Below are positions 21,640 to 33,380 of a DNA stretch of 64,000 nt, piece by piece. A model generated the notes under the pieces. That model did no database searches, was not told where the DNA came from, and saw nothing but the letters and a program-made list of their open reading frames with translations. A program made the translations under genes and the position numbers. Source of the stretch: Lepeophtheirus salmonis (Eukaryota > Arthropoda > Copepoda > Siphonostomatoida > Caligidae); the NCBI RefSeq assembly GCF_016086655.4, contig NC_052140.2:16368001-16432000 (forward strand), given 5' to 3'. Positions within the stretch are counted from its first letter, which is position 1; each line of letters begins with the position of its first letter.

Positions 21640-22590
21640 AAAGCTACAAGTTGATGCCTGAGGGTGTATAATATACGTCCTGCCGGTGGTAATAAACTCA
21701 AATCCAACTTAGTTTATAGTCTTGAACTACTCCGAAATCAATCCTTAATTATACTCCGAGTCCAGGTGGGTCCTACACCCACATGAATTTCCTAACAAAC
21801 CCACCAACTTTCACGGGGACGCCCAGTCGTGTTGACCGTCAGTATGTAAAAGTTTAGCTGTAATGTCGTTGTATTAGATCAGCTACGAATCAGGGAAATT
21901 AAACCATACTCCCACTTCGGATCCTCATTGTTACTCTCGGTCTCTTTTTGATCACATGTATTAGTTACTACTGTATATTTCGATATTATCACCACACAAT
22001 TTATGCAATAGTGATAGCAGCTAGAGAAAATTAAAATAAAACTGTTCAGATTTCCATTTAGAAAAGCCACCCAGCTCTCTAGGACATATTTTACACTTTT
22101 GCATGTTGATATTGATCGTTTGCAGGCCATCATATAAGAATCAAAAACAGGAATCTTATTTAAAGTCCATATACAAAATGTTATGTTTATTTTCTTCTCT
22201 AGGAACAACCAGGGTGCGAACCTACGCATATTGAGCTCAAGAGAATATTGTCTCCCAACTGCATTTACCACTGACCTTCGGCTTTCCGTGTATGTATCCT
22301 TAGATAATTTGCAAGTCACCATGAGAGAAAGAACATGATCCCACTTGTATATTACAAGGATATATAGGGTGGAATTAATCCGATGTTGATCCTCAATTCT
22401 ACTCCGAGTTCAACAAGGACCTACCATTTATTACTCCCGAGCAAACCTCATTGTTACTTTTCATCTTTTATGATCACATTCACTAGTTATTACTTTATAC
22501 TTGCATCTACCTCTAATCTTAACTACATTCTCAATTGTCCTTTTCGTCATTTTATCACAACCACTAAAAGTGTCCAAGTTTTGTAATTCT
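21640..22590 (+). repeat. cluster of dispersed repeat R2 fragments
   Basis: Three R2 fragments lie here (about 21690-21790, 21845-21990 and 22375-22570). The family order is GTCATGGCGTTGCATTAGAT, then TCCTCAATTCTACTCCGAG, then a CAAGGACTTAC block. ATCACATTCACTAGTTATTA and TACTTTATACTT follow. Other copies are at 23770-23900, 24700-24960, 59400-59600 and 60640-60850. No coding capacity is seen. Confidence 0.55.
22202..22287 (-). tRNA. tRNA-like sequence, possibly a tRNA-derived SINE head or pseudogene
   Basis: On the minus strand the 86-nt segment begins GGAAAGCCGAAGG and ends GGTTGTTCC, which can partly pair. GTCAGTGGTAAATGC resembles an internal A box, and GGTTCGCACCC resembles a B box about 55 nt later. 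That spacing would suit a class II (Leu/Ser-like) tRNA. The anticodon stem cannot be drawn convincingly by eye. The plus strand also carries a CTTCTCTAG acceptor-like site and an open stretch EQPGCEPTHIELKRILSP, so an exon is an alternative. Confidence 0.22.
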
Positions 22591-22898
22591 ATAAGTCCTT
22601 CAACAATATTTTACTGTATATATGGGTTCAAATGGTGTAAAAAACTTATTAAATTATTGTTGTAGTATAGTTCCATTCTTTCAAAAATTTGATATTTTGT
22701 GGCCCATTATAAACTACTGATGAATTTAGTGCATCATTTGCAAAGAATAAATTGTAAAAACTTACAACCTAATAATTATTCAATTTGTACTGAACGATTC
22801 ATTTAATGGATTACATATAATTTAATGAAGCTTATATCATGGAATAGCTAAATGCAAGATTACTTGGATGAATAAATATTTCATGATAATTCCCTTTA

Positions 22899-23590
22899 CA
22901 GGATGTACAAGCTATCTGTTCACAGAAAAGGCTTGTTCGCAAACGCATTTTTCTCTCCAACCAGTTTTTATTTTAAAAAGTAAATATGTAAAAGTAAATA
23001 ATGAAAGCTTGATATATTCGGATTTATGTTATTAAAAAAAATCACCTCCAGCCTGAATTACATCTCTATACGAGATCGAAATCGAGGCCTTCTTCACTTG
23101 TTCTTTTGTCAAATTCCTTCTTGATCAGAATAATAAGTTTGTTGTTGAAGGTGGTTCAGTTGGTTTTTAGTTGGATTGTACGCCACACAAAAAAATCCAT
23201 CAGATTCAGATCCGCGGAGTTCGGGAGCCAAAAGTACGATTAGGTGAAGTCATCATAATTATCACTTCATTTCTGACCTCAGCTAACATTTTTGTTGCCT
23301 CAAAATCACATTTAGAAGCCTCAAGTTCCCATTCTAACCTTGTAAAAAAAGTCTCACTGAAACCCAGAGTTCGAGCAATTGTTATATTGTGTCTCCTGGC
23401 ACGGATTACAGGGAGGGATCCGTCCCTTTTCCAAATATTTGGGACAACGAATTTGTCAATTGATTCATATTTTTTGTAACTCGTGCAGGTTTGAACAACC
23501 TATCTAACAAATAAAAAATCAACACCTAAGTGCCCGTGTATGCCCAAAAGAGTATGCTAAAGTGGCAGTATAGATAGCTTACACACCTTG
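22899..23590 (-). mobile_element. Tc1 deletion derivative with both ends and TA duplication
   Basis: The ends CAGGATGTACAAGCTATCTG and the reverse of ACACACCTTG form a long imperfect inverted repeat. They are flanked by TA at 22897-22898 and 23591-23592. The minus strand encodes an N-terminal part (NITIARTLGFSETFF, LEASKCDFEATKMLAE). It jumps straight to the C-terminal part (SADLNLMDFFVW, EQVKKASISISYRDVIQAGG). The catalytic core is deleted. The full-length family normally reads TNSLSRIF...DFEAxAKRAE at its N-terminus. The same family, with a different extent, lies at 33381-33997. Confidence 0.85.
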
Positions 23591-23769
23591 TAGATGTAAA
23601 ACCCCAAGAGATCCTTGGATGCCAAGAGAGAATCCCAGATTGATACCAGTTCAAATATAGGTGATTTCCTTATCATAAAAATTGGACCAATATGTAGATA
23701 TTATGATCATTAATATTAAAAAAAAAAACACCAAAAATAAATGTGATCACCCTGACATTTTCAGGTATG

Positions 23770-23900
23770 TTTGGTAGAATATTAGTATAGCTGTCATGGC
23801 GTTGCATTAAATTAGCTGCAAGTTTCTATGAGATGAAAGAAAAAGCACACACTCCAATAACAATACAAAGTGGTACATCAAAATCTGAACACTGAATTTG
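23770..23900 (+). repeat. dispersed repeat R2 fragment
   Basis: Contains GCTGTCATGGCGTTGCATTA, matching the R2 start at 24735 and 21850. Confidence 0.55.
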
Positions 23901-23963
23901 AAACTTCTACAATTAACACTAAAATTTGAACAAAATCTATACCATAAATAGATGTGTGCTCAA

Positions 23964-24535
23964 TTAATCATTAATGTAGCAGCCCTTCGTATCAATGATG
24001 GCTTTCAGGAGGAGGCGTAAAGCCAGGCACCTGCTGGGAATGTAGTCCTCTACAATGGTGTCTCAGAGTTGGATGACAATAGCTTTGAGTACCTTGGTGT
24101 TTGGATGACCGTCACTGTCGGCTTTTCCATTGACATGGCCAGTTTAGTCGAGGGGGCTGATATCAAGGCTGTAGGGGGGCAAAAAGTGTCACGAAAGAGT
24201 TCAAAAGACTCATTCAATGAGTCTTATAACAGAGGAGATAGGTTTCTTTCATTGCTGGTATCTAAAATGTCCCTCCACCATCTTTTTGGATATCTCTATA
24301 GACAGTCTGGTGTGAAACCAAGAGATCTCTAGCGTGGGCACTCATATAATTTAAGGCTTTGGCCTGACTGTTTTCTTTCACTCCTCCAGGTCCAGTTTTA
24401 TCAGAGCCCTTCTTCCTCTCCAACATTTGGGACTTGTTGACGAGGTAGACGGGTGTACTGGAGACCCTCATAGTCAAGGAGTGCAGGAATAGAAATTCGT
24501 CGATCACGTTCCAGCTTCCTTTTCCCGACTTGTAC
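23964..24535 (-). pseudogene. Tc1-type transposase relic, internally deleted
   Basis: The minus strand encodes a helix-turn-helix region (SAHARDLLVSHQTVYRDIQK) followed after a gap by FLPPYSLDISPLD. Then come HPNTKVLKAIVIQL, a CLALRLLLKAIIDTKGCYI end and a stop at 23966-23964. The order matches other Tc1 C-termini (LWPPYSPDLSPLDF...HPNxxxLKA...RPRLExxIxAKGG). The catalytic core is missing and frames differ. It lies between two R2 fragments. Confidence 0.8.
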
Positions 24536-24699
24536 TTAAACTAAGGAGTTCAGGTTTGTTTTGATTTGCCACTAATTGTGTATGCTTTATGATATCCAAA
24601 TATGAATTAACTTCAATCACACTAATTGCTTAACTTATAATTAGCATAATAGAACATAAAGTTGAATTGAAATACACAATTATATTTATCATGAAGTTA

Positions 24700-24960
24700 A
24701 ATACACCTGACAATTTGGAGAATGTTTGGTAACTGTCATGGCGTTGCATATAATTAGCATCAAGCAGCTGTGAGGTGAAGGAAAAAAGCTCAAACCCTAA
24801 TAGCAATGATATTGGCAAGAATTATTCCGATATGGATCCTGGACTCCACTCCTAGTCCAAGAAGGACTTACTTTCCTAACTTACTTTTTTGTTATTCACA
24901 AACTAGTGATTACTTTCGGAAAAACAAATATTAAGATAGAAAATACAAAGTGAGGATCCT
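24700..24960 (+). repeat. dispersed repeat R2, fuller copy
   Basis: Runs from the GTCATGGCGTTGCATATAAT block through GATCCTGGACTCCACTCC and CAAGAAGGACTTAC to a CTAGTGATTACTTTC end. It is the most continuous R2 copy on this side of the window. Confidence 0.55.
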
Positions 24961-25789
24961 TCTTTTGTTAAAAGGACTTTTATCTATGATCATTAGTGTA
25001 GAATGTACGTACATCCAAATTATTAGTCTCATAATGTTAAGTATCAATGACTTGGCAAGGGAATCCAAATAGGAGTGGCACGAATAGAGCAAGAAAACAT
25101 TCATAATAATCGTAATATAATATATACAAGCAAAACAGAGATATTATTTTTGTCAACACCTTTATGTCGTTGTATCTCTCTGCCTATATTTACTACGGCA
25201 TCATAAGTATTCAATTACATTTTAAAAAATGACTTGATTATTGTATCAAATATTAAAATTCTTAAAGTTAGTATATTAAGACGTATCAGGATAAAAAAAT
25301 TACAAATCTATGCATATGAAAAGTTGTCTTCTGTAAGAACACTACAGTTGTCGTCAACTTCAATCTCCATTTATAATTTTAATCATGATTCAAATCAAAA
25401 GCTTATACATGTTATAGGTAGTGATGAAAATCTTGTATATTATGAGCATGTTAAAATAGAAAACAAAAATCAACATGGTCAACCTGACAATTTAAGGAAT
25501 TTTTTTGTGGAATTATTATTCTCCCTGCATCTTTACATACTTTTTTATAAAGTTTAGGAAAGTAAAATATTCAAGCTGAGCTTTTGTTCATGTTATGTCA
25601 AAAATCCTTTGTCATATTTTTTTTGTTTCGTCTCTAAACATTTACTTGTAATCTCCTTCAAAAAATGTGAGAATAATTCTTAAAGTTTTACGGTCTATAT
25701 ATTTTCATATATCATATATGAATTAATCATTTGTTATTGAATTTTTTTTTATAAAAATAAAATTTTAATGCCGCCTGGACCTGGGAGAC
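24961..25789. other. AT-rich spacer with an unassigned open frame
   Basis: A plus-strand frame of 107 codons (25234-25557) is rich in I, K, N and S and resembles no family. It looks like a chance open frame in AT-rich DNA. Confidence 0.35.
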
Positions 25790-26480
25790 AAAAGATCATC
25801 TGTCGGTGATGTCCATACTAAATTTATTAACTGGAGTGTTATTTGGAGAATGCCCATAATTGTGTCCTGCTTCTTTTCTCAAAACAGAGTTCTTCATCCC
25901 AAGCCTTCACCTGGTAGATGATTACTTAGAATTAGGAATTTGGATCTCTCGGATCTGATATTTAATAGGTATATACACTACATTATAAGGAAGGCCAATC
26001 GAAACACGGGAATTATTTACAGAAGTTTTACAACTCGTGACCGTTCGTTCAAGGTAAAACTTTATAAATTTAATGCCCTCCCGATTTTGATGTACGGATT
26101 TGAGATCTGGAATCCTTCCAGGAACTATCTAAATCCTTTCAAGAAGCTTGGTTTATGTTGTTTTTTTCTTCATTAAGAGATAACTATAAATATCAATGGA
26201 AAAAATAAAAATAAATGGCCTCATCACTCTGTTTTATAAACGTGCCTCCACCAAATGTGAAACAAAAAGATATTCCTATCTCCCCAAGTCTGGTTAGAGA
26301 ACAAAGTTTACCTCTTCTAAAGAAATGAGACTCTCTGCTCACAACTTCATCTACCTACCAAAATCAAGTATAGATATTTTCAAGCATAGTTTATTTATTT
26401 AGATCGACCAGTCTTTGGAATTCTATACCTCTATGCTTTCGTCAGGGAAGTGAGGCTGACCTCAACTGATTTGTTTTGTG
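25790..26480 (+). pseudogene. LINE reverse-transcriptase C-terminus and 3' end
   Basis: The frame at 25940-26160 reads NTGIIYRSFTTRDRSFKVKL then YKFNALPILMYGFEIWNPSR. This matches the thumb region of CR1/Jockey-like reverse transcriptases (KTLVRPILEYGxxIWNPxx). After a frameshift the 3' portion matches 19640-19850, including the ATGCTTTCGTCAGGGAAGTG block. The copy is 5'-truncated, the common fate of non-LTR elements. No poly-A tail is obvious. Confidence 0.75.
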
Positions 26481-27671
26481 TGACATGTGTATATTTATTT
26501 ATATTTTAGGATATATGTGATGAAAATTAATTTTTTCCTTGCACTGTCTCGTTATTTTTAATATTTTGATATTTGTATCTTAAATGCATCACTTTTACTA
26601 GTAATGATAATTTTTATAGCTTATAAACAGTAAATATGAATCGACTTTTATAGGCTTTAATTATTACCACTGGTCAAAATAAATAAGGCTTCAATGCCCT
26701 GGAAGTCAAAACAAAATGAATATCAGAACCATCCCTAGAGCCTTAAAAAGCTACATGAAAAAAATCAGCAAAATCTAATCATTGGTTTGCCGGTAATTCC
26801 CGGGCACCCACACAGGAGTTTCCAGTTAATATACTCATATACATAAATAAGTTAGTTTATAGAGGTGTCGGTGGAATCACCATTATTGAGCAGTTACCGA
26901 TTCCAATGTATTGTAACACCCTTAGCTTATCGGATTATTAGTTAAGGAGAAAATCCATTTTTTTTAAATCGTGTTAGTTGTTAAATATATTTATTTTCTA
27001 TATTATTTTACAACTTGGTGTTCCTTCCCCTCGATGTATTACGTACATGAATATATCTTGTGCTGTTGACATTTAAGACAACACAGCAAAATATTGACAT
27101 TTTGAATATGAGTTGTCTCTTTGTACAGATACTTTTTCCACATCATTGTCTACTTCGTTTTGTTGAACATATGTGTTATATAATAGTATATTTATTTAAA
27201 GTAGTGTCTATTAAAGTTAAGTAATGCTCATTTGTACTAATCCCTCTTCTTTAGCCTTCACATAGACTTTAGAGTGTGAAACTTTTCCGTAGATCTTTTC
27301 AAAGTATATAATTCTACGATATATAAATGAAGTTTCTTCATGGTTTTATATATATATAAGAAAAAACTTTTAGTTTTTCCCTCACCCTTCGTTATTGAAT
27401 ACATTTTGTAACGAATATTAATATGAAATAAAAGTTATGAAAATAGATATATATAGTTATATAAATATGTGGTGAATTAACATAAAAACAATCTTGAACA
27501 AAAATCGTGAAAAGAAGAAAATCCCATTTTATTCCTTTACTTAATATACTGGGTGGAGATTTTATATCCGGGAAATTTAAGGATAATTTATATTATAACT
27601 TATTTCCATACATTAATTCAGCAAATTACAAATCCTTTGCTGTTACGTAACGGGATCCGTAGTGAAGTCAA
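26481..27671. other. AT-rich spacer
   Basis: No gene or repeat family is supported. Confidence 0.4.
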
Positions 27672-28085
27672 TCACTCGAACCAACCATTTCTAGCTTCAA
27701 CCACACGTTCCAACCAGGCCATAATTAAAAACTCCATATTGACCCCTGCCTCGAGAATAGAAGCATGTAAGGAGTCAATAGTGTCATGTACAAGTTTGTT
27801 GGATTCTCTCTCCAAGACACCCAAGGGTTTCAGATCCAGCAATCTGAGAGGCCAGATTTCCTTTGACCAAAACATTAAGGTCTTTAAAATGTTGAGTTTT
27901 CAAGAATTAATTCAATTTACAGCATTGAGACAAATCGAACCAATTTAAAATTGTAGCATAAAATCAGATCTGTTAACATCACTTTAAGCTCTCTCCTATC
28001 ATTAAGGATGGGGTTATTTGTATCCTTTGGGGTGCTCCCAGAACGTAGGCACACAATAATGGCCACATGGTGTTTGTTTACGAGA
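27672..28085 (-). pseudogene. Tc1-type transposase relic
   Basis: The minus strand from 27875 reads KEIWPLRLLDLKPLGVLERE, then DTIDSLHASILEAGVNME and ERVVEARNGWFE with a stop at 27674-27672. It matches DMWPxxSPDLNPxDxxVLExES...ESLRASIxEAWxNMD...RVVEARGGWFE. Further upstream AIIVCLRSGSTPKDTNNPIL looks like the N-terminal HTH, so the core is deleted here too. The long plus-strand open frame at 27553-27948 is its antisense shadow. Confidence 0.8.
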
Positions 28086-28094
28086 GGATTTAGT

Positions 28095-28832
28095 ATTTTT
28101 TCTAAACAGTTTTGTATCCAAATGAAACAAAATTAGTTGAGGAGATCGTCCTTAACTTCATTTTTTGGAGCTAACTAGTAACAAGACAAGACAAGGATAT
28201 TGTATTTAGTTTTTTATCATATTCAGCTCCAAGCATAACTCAACAATGTCTTTGGTTGCGGCCTGCAGCAACTCTTTGGGAATAGTGTGAGGTTTCTTAG
28301 TTTTGGCAATTCTATGAGCTAGCAAATATGAAGTTTCAATAACTGACATATTTTTCTGCTTGTAAAATAATAGGTATTGCCGTCTTAATCAAGGCTTTTT
28401 GGTCACATCCTCAGCTTCGTTCTTAAAATACTGGACATCCGTGCCTGCAAAGTGAAGATGTTTAGCGTTAAAATGGCGTTTCATTTGGTTGGGCTTCATC
28501 AACTCAGCTGACATAATTTATTTGCAAATGACTTATTATGGCTTTTCAATTCTTACTTCAACTGTAAAAGTAAATCCATACTTAAAAGATTCCTCATTAT
28601 ATTTTCTTTTCCTAATGCTTGTCTCTCAATTCATCATGGGCATTCTGAAATTTTACAAAATAAATTTTCATTTAATTCACTACTACAATTAGAGAATATT
28701 TATATTAATACGATCATAAAGGGCAATGACATTCGGTATCGAACAACAATATTTTAGAAGGCCGTAGGTGAGCCCACGCTAATTGTCAGGTAACACCAGT
28801 TGGCGTCGCGATCAACAATTTGAGAAACACTG
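28095..28832 (-). mobile_element. hAT transposon relic, ZBED-like transposase N-terminus
   Basis: The minus strand begins CAGTGTTTCTCAAATTG at 28832, a hAT terminal motif. About 320 bp later it encodes MKPNQMKRHFNAKHLHFAGT, then DVQYFKNEAEDVTKKALI. SVIETSYLLAHRIAKTKKPH and ELLQAATKDIVELCLE follow. This is the end of a BED zinc finger (KPSKLKRHLxxKH) followed by the conserved SYLVAxRIAKxKKPHTI...L...A block of ZBED5/FAM200-type hAT transposases. Frameshifts separate the blocks. The catalytic domain and the other end are missing, and a Tc1 relic abuts at 28085. Confidence 0.8.
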
Positions 28833-28972
28833 GTCTAGACCGAATTTTTCAAAAAGACCGATCTTGTAGGAATGCTTTCTACGTGATTGATCCAAACCAA
28901 ACTTCTTCGGTCCAACAAAAATTATAACGGTCTCAGACCGGTCTACGATTTCCAGACCGAAACCAACCACTA
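28833..28972. repeat. GGACCG-type MITE, right part
   Basis: GTCTAGACCG abuts the hAT end at 28832. The segment carries repeated AGACCG/CGGTCT words and ends AGACCGAAACCAACCACTA, matching the end of the 52508-53055 element. The left half is missing. The hAT copy probably inserted into it, using GTCTAGAC as target. Confidence 0.55.
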
Positions 28973-31277
28973 GTAAAAGATATCATCATGTATTGGTTGA
29001 CTGATACTCTGATGTTTGCAAATCATGATGACAGCGAAAATCTATTTACAAATACATTTTATATTAGAAATGGACACTTGCCAATTAATGTATCTTCACA
29101 TCAGTACTAACAAATCAACAATAGTCGAGCGAAAAAAATATTACATATTTTTTTGTAGTGGTAATAACGGATAAAAAAAAATTAACACAAGCAAAAAATT
29201 ATAGAATCATTGTGTTTTTTTTTTTTTGACGACTTTAAAATGTACTTTTAATATTATAAGAGGTGTTTGAATTGGATATCTGTCTGTTTTGACATTGATT
29301 TAAAACAAAGGGAACTGTATTTTATTCTACAATATGCAGATATGGGATTTGGAGTTTTAATAGAAGTTTTTTTATAAAAAAAAACAACATAAAACCCATT
29401 TTAGTTTATAATTAAAGACAATTTTGACAACTTCATCTCGATGGACTTTGGGCCTCCAAACTCGCTGAATCTGAATCAGTGATTTTTTTCATTTTTTTGT
29501 TTCTCAATAAATAACTTTTCATTGAGAGGTTTCAGAAGGAAAGTTAATCGTATTTTATAGAAAAAGTTGCATAATTGAACTGGAAACATATTCTGTAGTT
29601 GTGGATGATTTGTTGATTAAGTAACTATTAATTGGCAATTCCTCAAGGATCATTAATGTGTTGTTTTTTCTGGATTAAATTGAAGAAATACACATGTTCT
29701 TTGCATTATGATCTCAGAAAATCCTTTGATTGCAAAAGTATAATGGGTTTATGAAACTTGTCTGCTTTTACCAAAGGGTATTGTACTCATTTTTAGTTTA
29801 ATTGATCAACGTTTAGAACGCTCAATTAGTCAACAATCTTTCAACCGGAGGAATGGATTAACATTCGCAAGCCAATTGTAGCTCGTGAACTGAGGTACTA
29901 CAGTAATTATATAGAATATTAGGAGTTTACAATATACATGTTTTTATATTAATGACGTATACATAAGATGTAGTAAATAAAAATTCATAATTATTTTTTC
30001 CCATTGATACTGATCTTCTTGGCGATCAAAACAGTGCTTATATCAGGGGGTTTCAATTCATGAAAATGAGCATATTAAATTTTAACCCAACTTTTCGAGT
30101 GCACGATGATCTTTTAAGAACTCCAAAAACTAAAATTTAATTTCCCGCCAAGTAACCAAAGTATTTTGTTGGCTTGCAATTTATTTTTCTTCAAAATGAA
30201 AAATAAAATTATATTCTTATGTATCACATTAGAACAGGAACATTGATGAAAATTTTGAAATTCAACAACATAACTTTAAAATTCAAACTTCCAAAGTAAA
30301 GCAACATAACTTTGAAATTGAAACTTCTGAATCACTTTACAGATAGACAATAACGTGAAAAAATAATTTTCAAATGGATATTAATGTCAAAAAACGCTGT
30401 TTGGAGACTGAAACTTTAGCAACATAATTTTTTCAAAAAAATACAACAAAAGATTGAATTATCAGGTCACCCTAAAAATTGTATACCAAATTACAAGCGT
30501 TAAGATAATAATTTAGATGAAGTAGACGTTTTTAAGACCTATGACCTTTTTTATGGCCTTAAAACTGTACTTTATAAAATTAAAATGTTATATATATATT
30601 ACAATAAGTATTAAAAGCCTTTAATTATCAAGACATACGAGAGTTTTTTTTTTTAATACTTTGAAAATAGATTCAAAATACGCATTCATGGGTAAACAAG
30701 TAATTTTTGGGGTAAAGGGGTTGACAGGATTTTTTTTTCCCAAAGGGCTTAAAAGATCATTTTTCATCCAAAAAGTTTGGTTAAAATTGAGTTTGATTTT
30801 ATGATTTCCATTATTTCATCCACATTTTCCACAATAGTCCCCATAATTACTGAAAGGAATCGACGAAACCAAAATAACCCGTGATTGCCTGTTACAGTAT
30901 CAAGACCCTAACTACAAATCACATTTTCAGCCGTCTGGCTTGCATTTTAACCTTTATGGAAGAAAAAATGTAAAATATCGCGTATTTTCTCTTTGATGGT
31001 CTCCATCTTTGAGGACAACTGAAACATTGTCTGAAGACATTGGTAATTACTCATACTACAATACTTTGTTAATATATTTCCCAGTCATGTTACTATAATT
31101 TAAAAAAATAAAATGTTTAATCATTTTCCTCTTATTACAATGATCAAGTATTGATTGTTTCATTAAATTTTGAGGATGCTTTATAAGTTGTCTCAAATAG
31201 CTATTAGATACCTTGTAACAAAAATAATTTAATCAATCAATGATTGATATTCAATTGACAAATCAAATTAATCCATC
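28973..31277. other. AT-rich spacer
   Basis: About 2.3 kb without recognised genes. A 36-bp direct repeat around CAACATAACTTTGAAATTGA occurs at 30268 and 30303. Otherwise nothing is supported. Confidence 0.4.
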
Positions 31278-31285
31278 GTTTAGTT

Positions 31286-31999
31286 CAATGTTTCCCAACC
31301 TGTGTGTCCTGGCACCAAATGGGGTCGTCTGAGGCCTTCTATAAAGTTGTTGTATGATAACTAATGTCCTTGTGTTGTATTCTTGTGTTAATATCTATAT
31401 TTCCTAATTATAATAGCCAACTAAACCAAATTTTATTTTCTAAAATGTCAGATTATCCATGATGAATTCAAAGACAAGTATTTGGAAAAGAAAATATAGC
31501 CAAAATCTATAAAGTATGGATTTAGTTTTATAGTTGAAGGAGGAATTGACAAGCACCTGTGTGTCATTTGCAAAGGAATTGATGAAGCCCAACTAAGTGA
31601 GACGCCATTTTGACGCTAAACAAGCTAACTTGCAGTATTTTAAAAACAAAGGAGACGGTGTCAAAAAAAAAAAAAGCCTTTATTTTGGTGTGAAATACGA
31701 AAAGAAAAATATGGAAGCCATTGAAGCTTAATATTTGGTAGCTCTCATATTCGCCAAAGCCAAGAAACCAACACCATTGTCGAGGAGTTGCTGTTATCAA
31801 TAACTAAAAAATTGTTAGAGTTATACTGAAAGCTGAAAATGCTTAAAAAATTAAGTATCATATCCTTGTCTAATAACATTATCCGCTTCAAAAATCCTTG
31901 TAAAGGAGAATCAACTCAACTAAATTTATTTCCTTGGGGTCACTGCAACTTGGTAAATGTTATCAAGGGGTCAGAGTAGTAGAAAGATGGTGACCACTG
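31286..31999 (+). mobile_element. internally deleted hAT element with ZBED-like transposase and 8-bp target duplication
   Basis: The 714-bp element starts CAATGTTTCCCAACCTGTG and ends GTGACCACTG. It is flanked by GTTTAGTT (31278-31285) and GTTTAGAT (32000-32007), an 8-bp duplication with one mismatch. The plus strand encodes KRKYSQN, FSFIVEGGIDKHLCVICKGI, RHFDAKQANLQYFKNKGDG and YLVALIFAKAKKPTPLS. These are the BED zinc finger (CxxC) and following conserved region of ZBED5-type hAT transposases. The zinc-finger histidine RHF and the SYLVA block are in other frames. Coding similarity ends near SLSNNIIRFKN, after which the catalytic domain is deleted. Confidence 0.85.
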
Positions 32000-32109
32000 G
32001 TTTAGATCGAATGTGTTGGAGCTCTTATGTACCTCATCAAGTCATGATCTACACTTCTCTATCCCAAAGTTGTCTCTAACTCCATAATTGTCAGGTTGTG
32101 TTTGTCAAA

Positions 32110-32205
32110 TATATTTATTTTAGGAAAAGTGGTCATTCAGCAAGATGTCTTCGGCAAAGTGGCTTTTGGGCATACGTCTTTTGGCTAAGTATCCTAGAAT
32201 TCACT
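32110..32205 (+). repeat. degenerate short tandem of a TTCGGCAAAGTGGC word
   Basis: Five units of 14-18 bp follow one another: a variant ending ATTCAGCA, then AGATGTCTTCGGCA, AAGTGGCTTTTGGGCA and TACGTCTTTTGGCT. A related GGCAAAA word series lies at 62455-62545, and weak echoes occur near 50565-50660 and 61240-61280. Confidence 0.5.
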
Positions 32206-33380
32206 CAAAACAATACTGATTCAAACAATTACATATATATTTTTATAGCAAGAAATCTTGGGTTTTTTAACGCTTTCACGCGCAAAAACCAATTGCACTT
32301 AATTGACGTGAGATACACATTACTTAGGGCATCTATTGGAAAAATAATGGATTTATTTTTACTCTACCTATTCATTATTACCTACTTACCTCTCTTAAAT
32401 AACGAGTGGTTAAAATTTATATAAACGACTTTTTTTTCTGCAAATAAGAAAAGATGTTGATATATAATAAAATTTTAATGTCATGATATGATTATGGATA
32501 CAAAAAAAAACATGATGTTGCTAAAAAAATGATAATGATAATTCTTTGTCAAAAAGATTCCACTGTCATTTAGTATTTCTTTTTTTTACCCTTTCTAATT
32601 GCATTTCAAATGAAGTGATGAGTTGAATCTACATAAAAAAGGATTCAATTATTGAAATTTGCGCTGCATATACGTGTTGCGTCAACACAAAAAAAGTATT
32701 GAATATATATTATGAACAGGATAAATTGTATAATCCTTATATTGAATCAATTGACAAGAAACCAAAAGCTTTAAATAAAAGTTTTATGGTCTATTTTAAA
32801 TAATATGTTAATTTTATATGTTATGTAAATATTTTAATTTGGTATTTTAAAGGGTTAGTCATTTGTTTTAAACACTAGTTCTTTTTCTGTTACTTAGAGT
32901 GAAGAAAAAGAGTACTGCCGATCTTGTGAATTTACCCGCTGCCCAAGGAAATAATTGTGATTAATTTATTTTAATAGTGAGAACAAAAAAACGTGTTTCG
33001 AGGATGAAAAATGCTTAAATGACTAAAAGAATAGCATCGGAGGCGGAAAATTTTTACCTGACTCGGGGACCAGCAGTTAATATGCACAAGCCGTTGGTCG
33101 GGGTGAATCATAATACATTAGTATGGATATTTGATGCTTAGAAACGCGGCAGCATAGGACTTTAAATTCTTTTTGTATCCCAGCACTTCTCATGCACAAC
33201 TTGAGGGGCGAGGTGCATTTTTTGATATAAAAATGAGTCCATAGTGATTTTTTTATCATGCAATGGTGTGATTCCCTGAATATAAGTAATAAATTCCAAT
33301 CAAACTGCCAGGAGAATATTGTCTTTTAATGAAATGATTCAGAATCATATTTCTTACAATGATGTTGCTTCACGATGTCA
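32206..33380. other. AT-rich spacer
   Basis: No coding similarity. GCACAAGCCGTTGGTC near 33083 might be the worn left terminus of the Tc1 element ending at 33997, but I cannot confirm it. Confidence 0.35.

Noticed and set aside
25234..25557. 107-codon plus-strand frame as a gene
   Set aside because: Low-complexity I/K/N/S composition, no recognised motif, no splice or promoter context.
27553..27948. Plus-strand 131-codon open frame
   Set aside because: Antisense shadow of the minus-strand Tc1 transposase ending at 27672.
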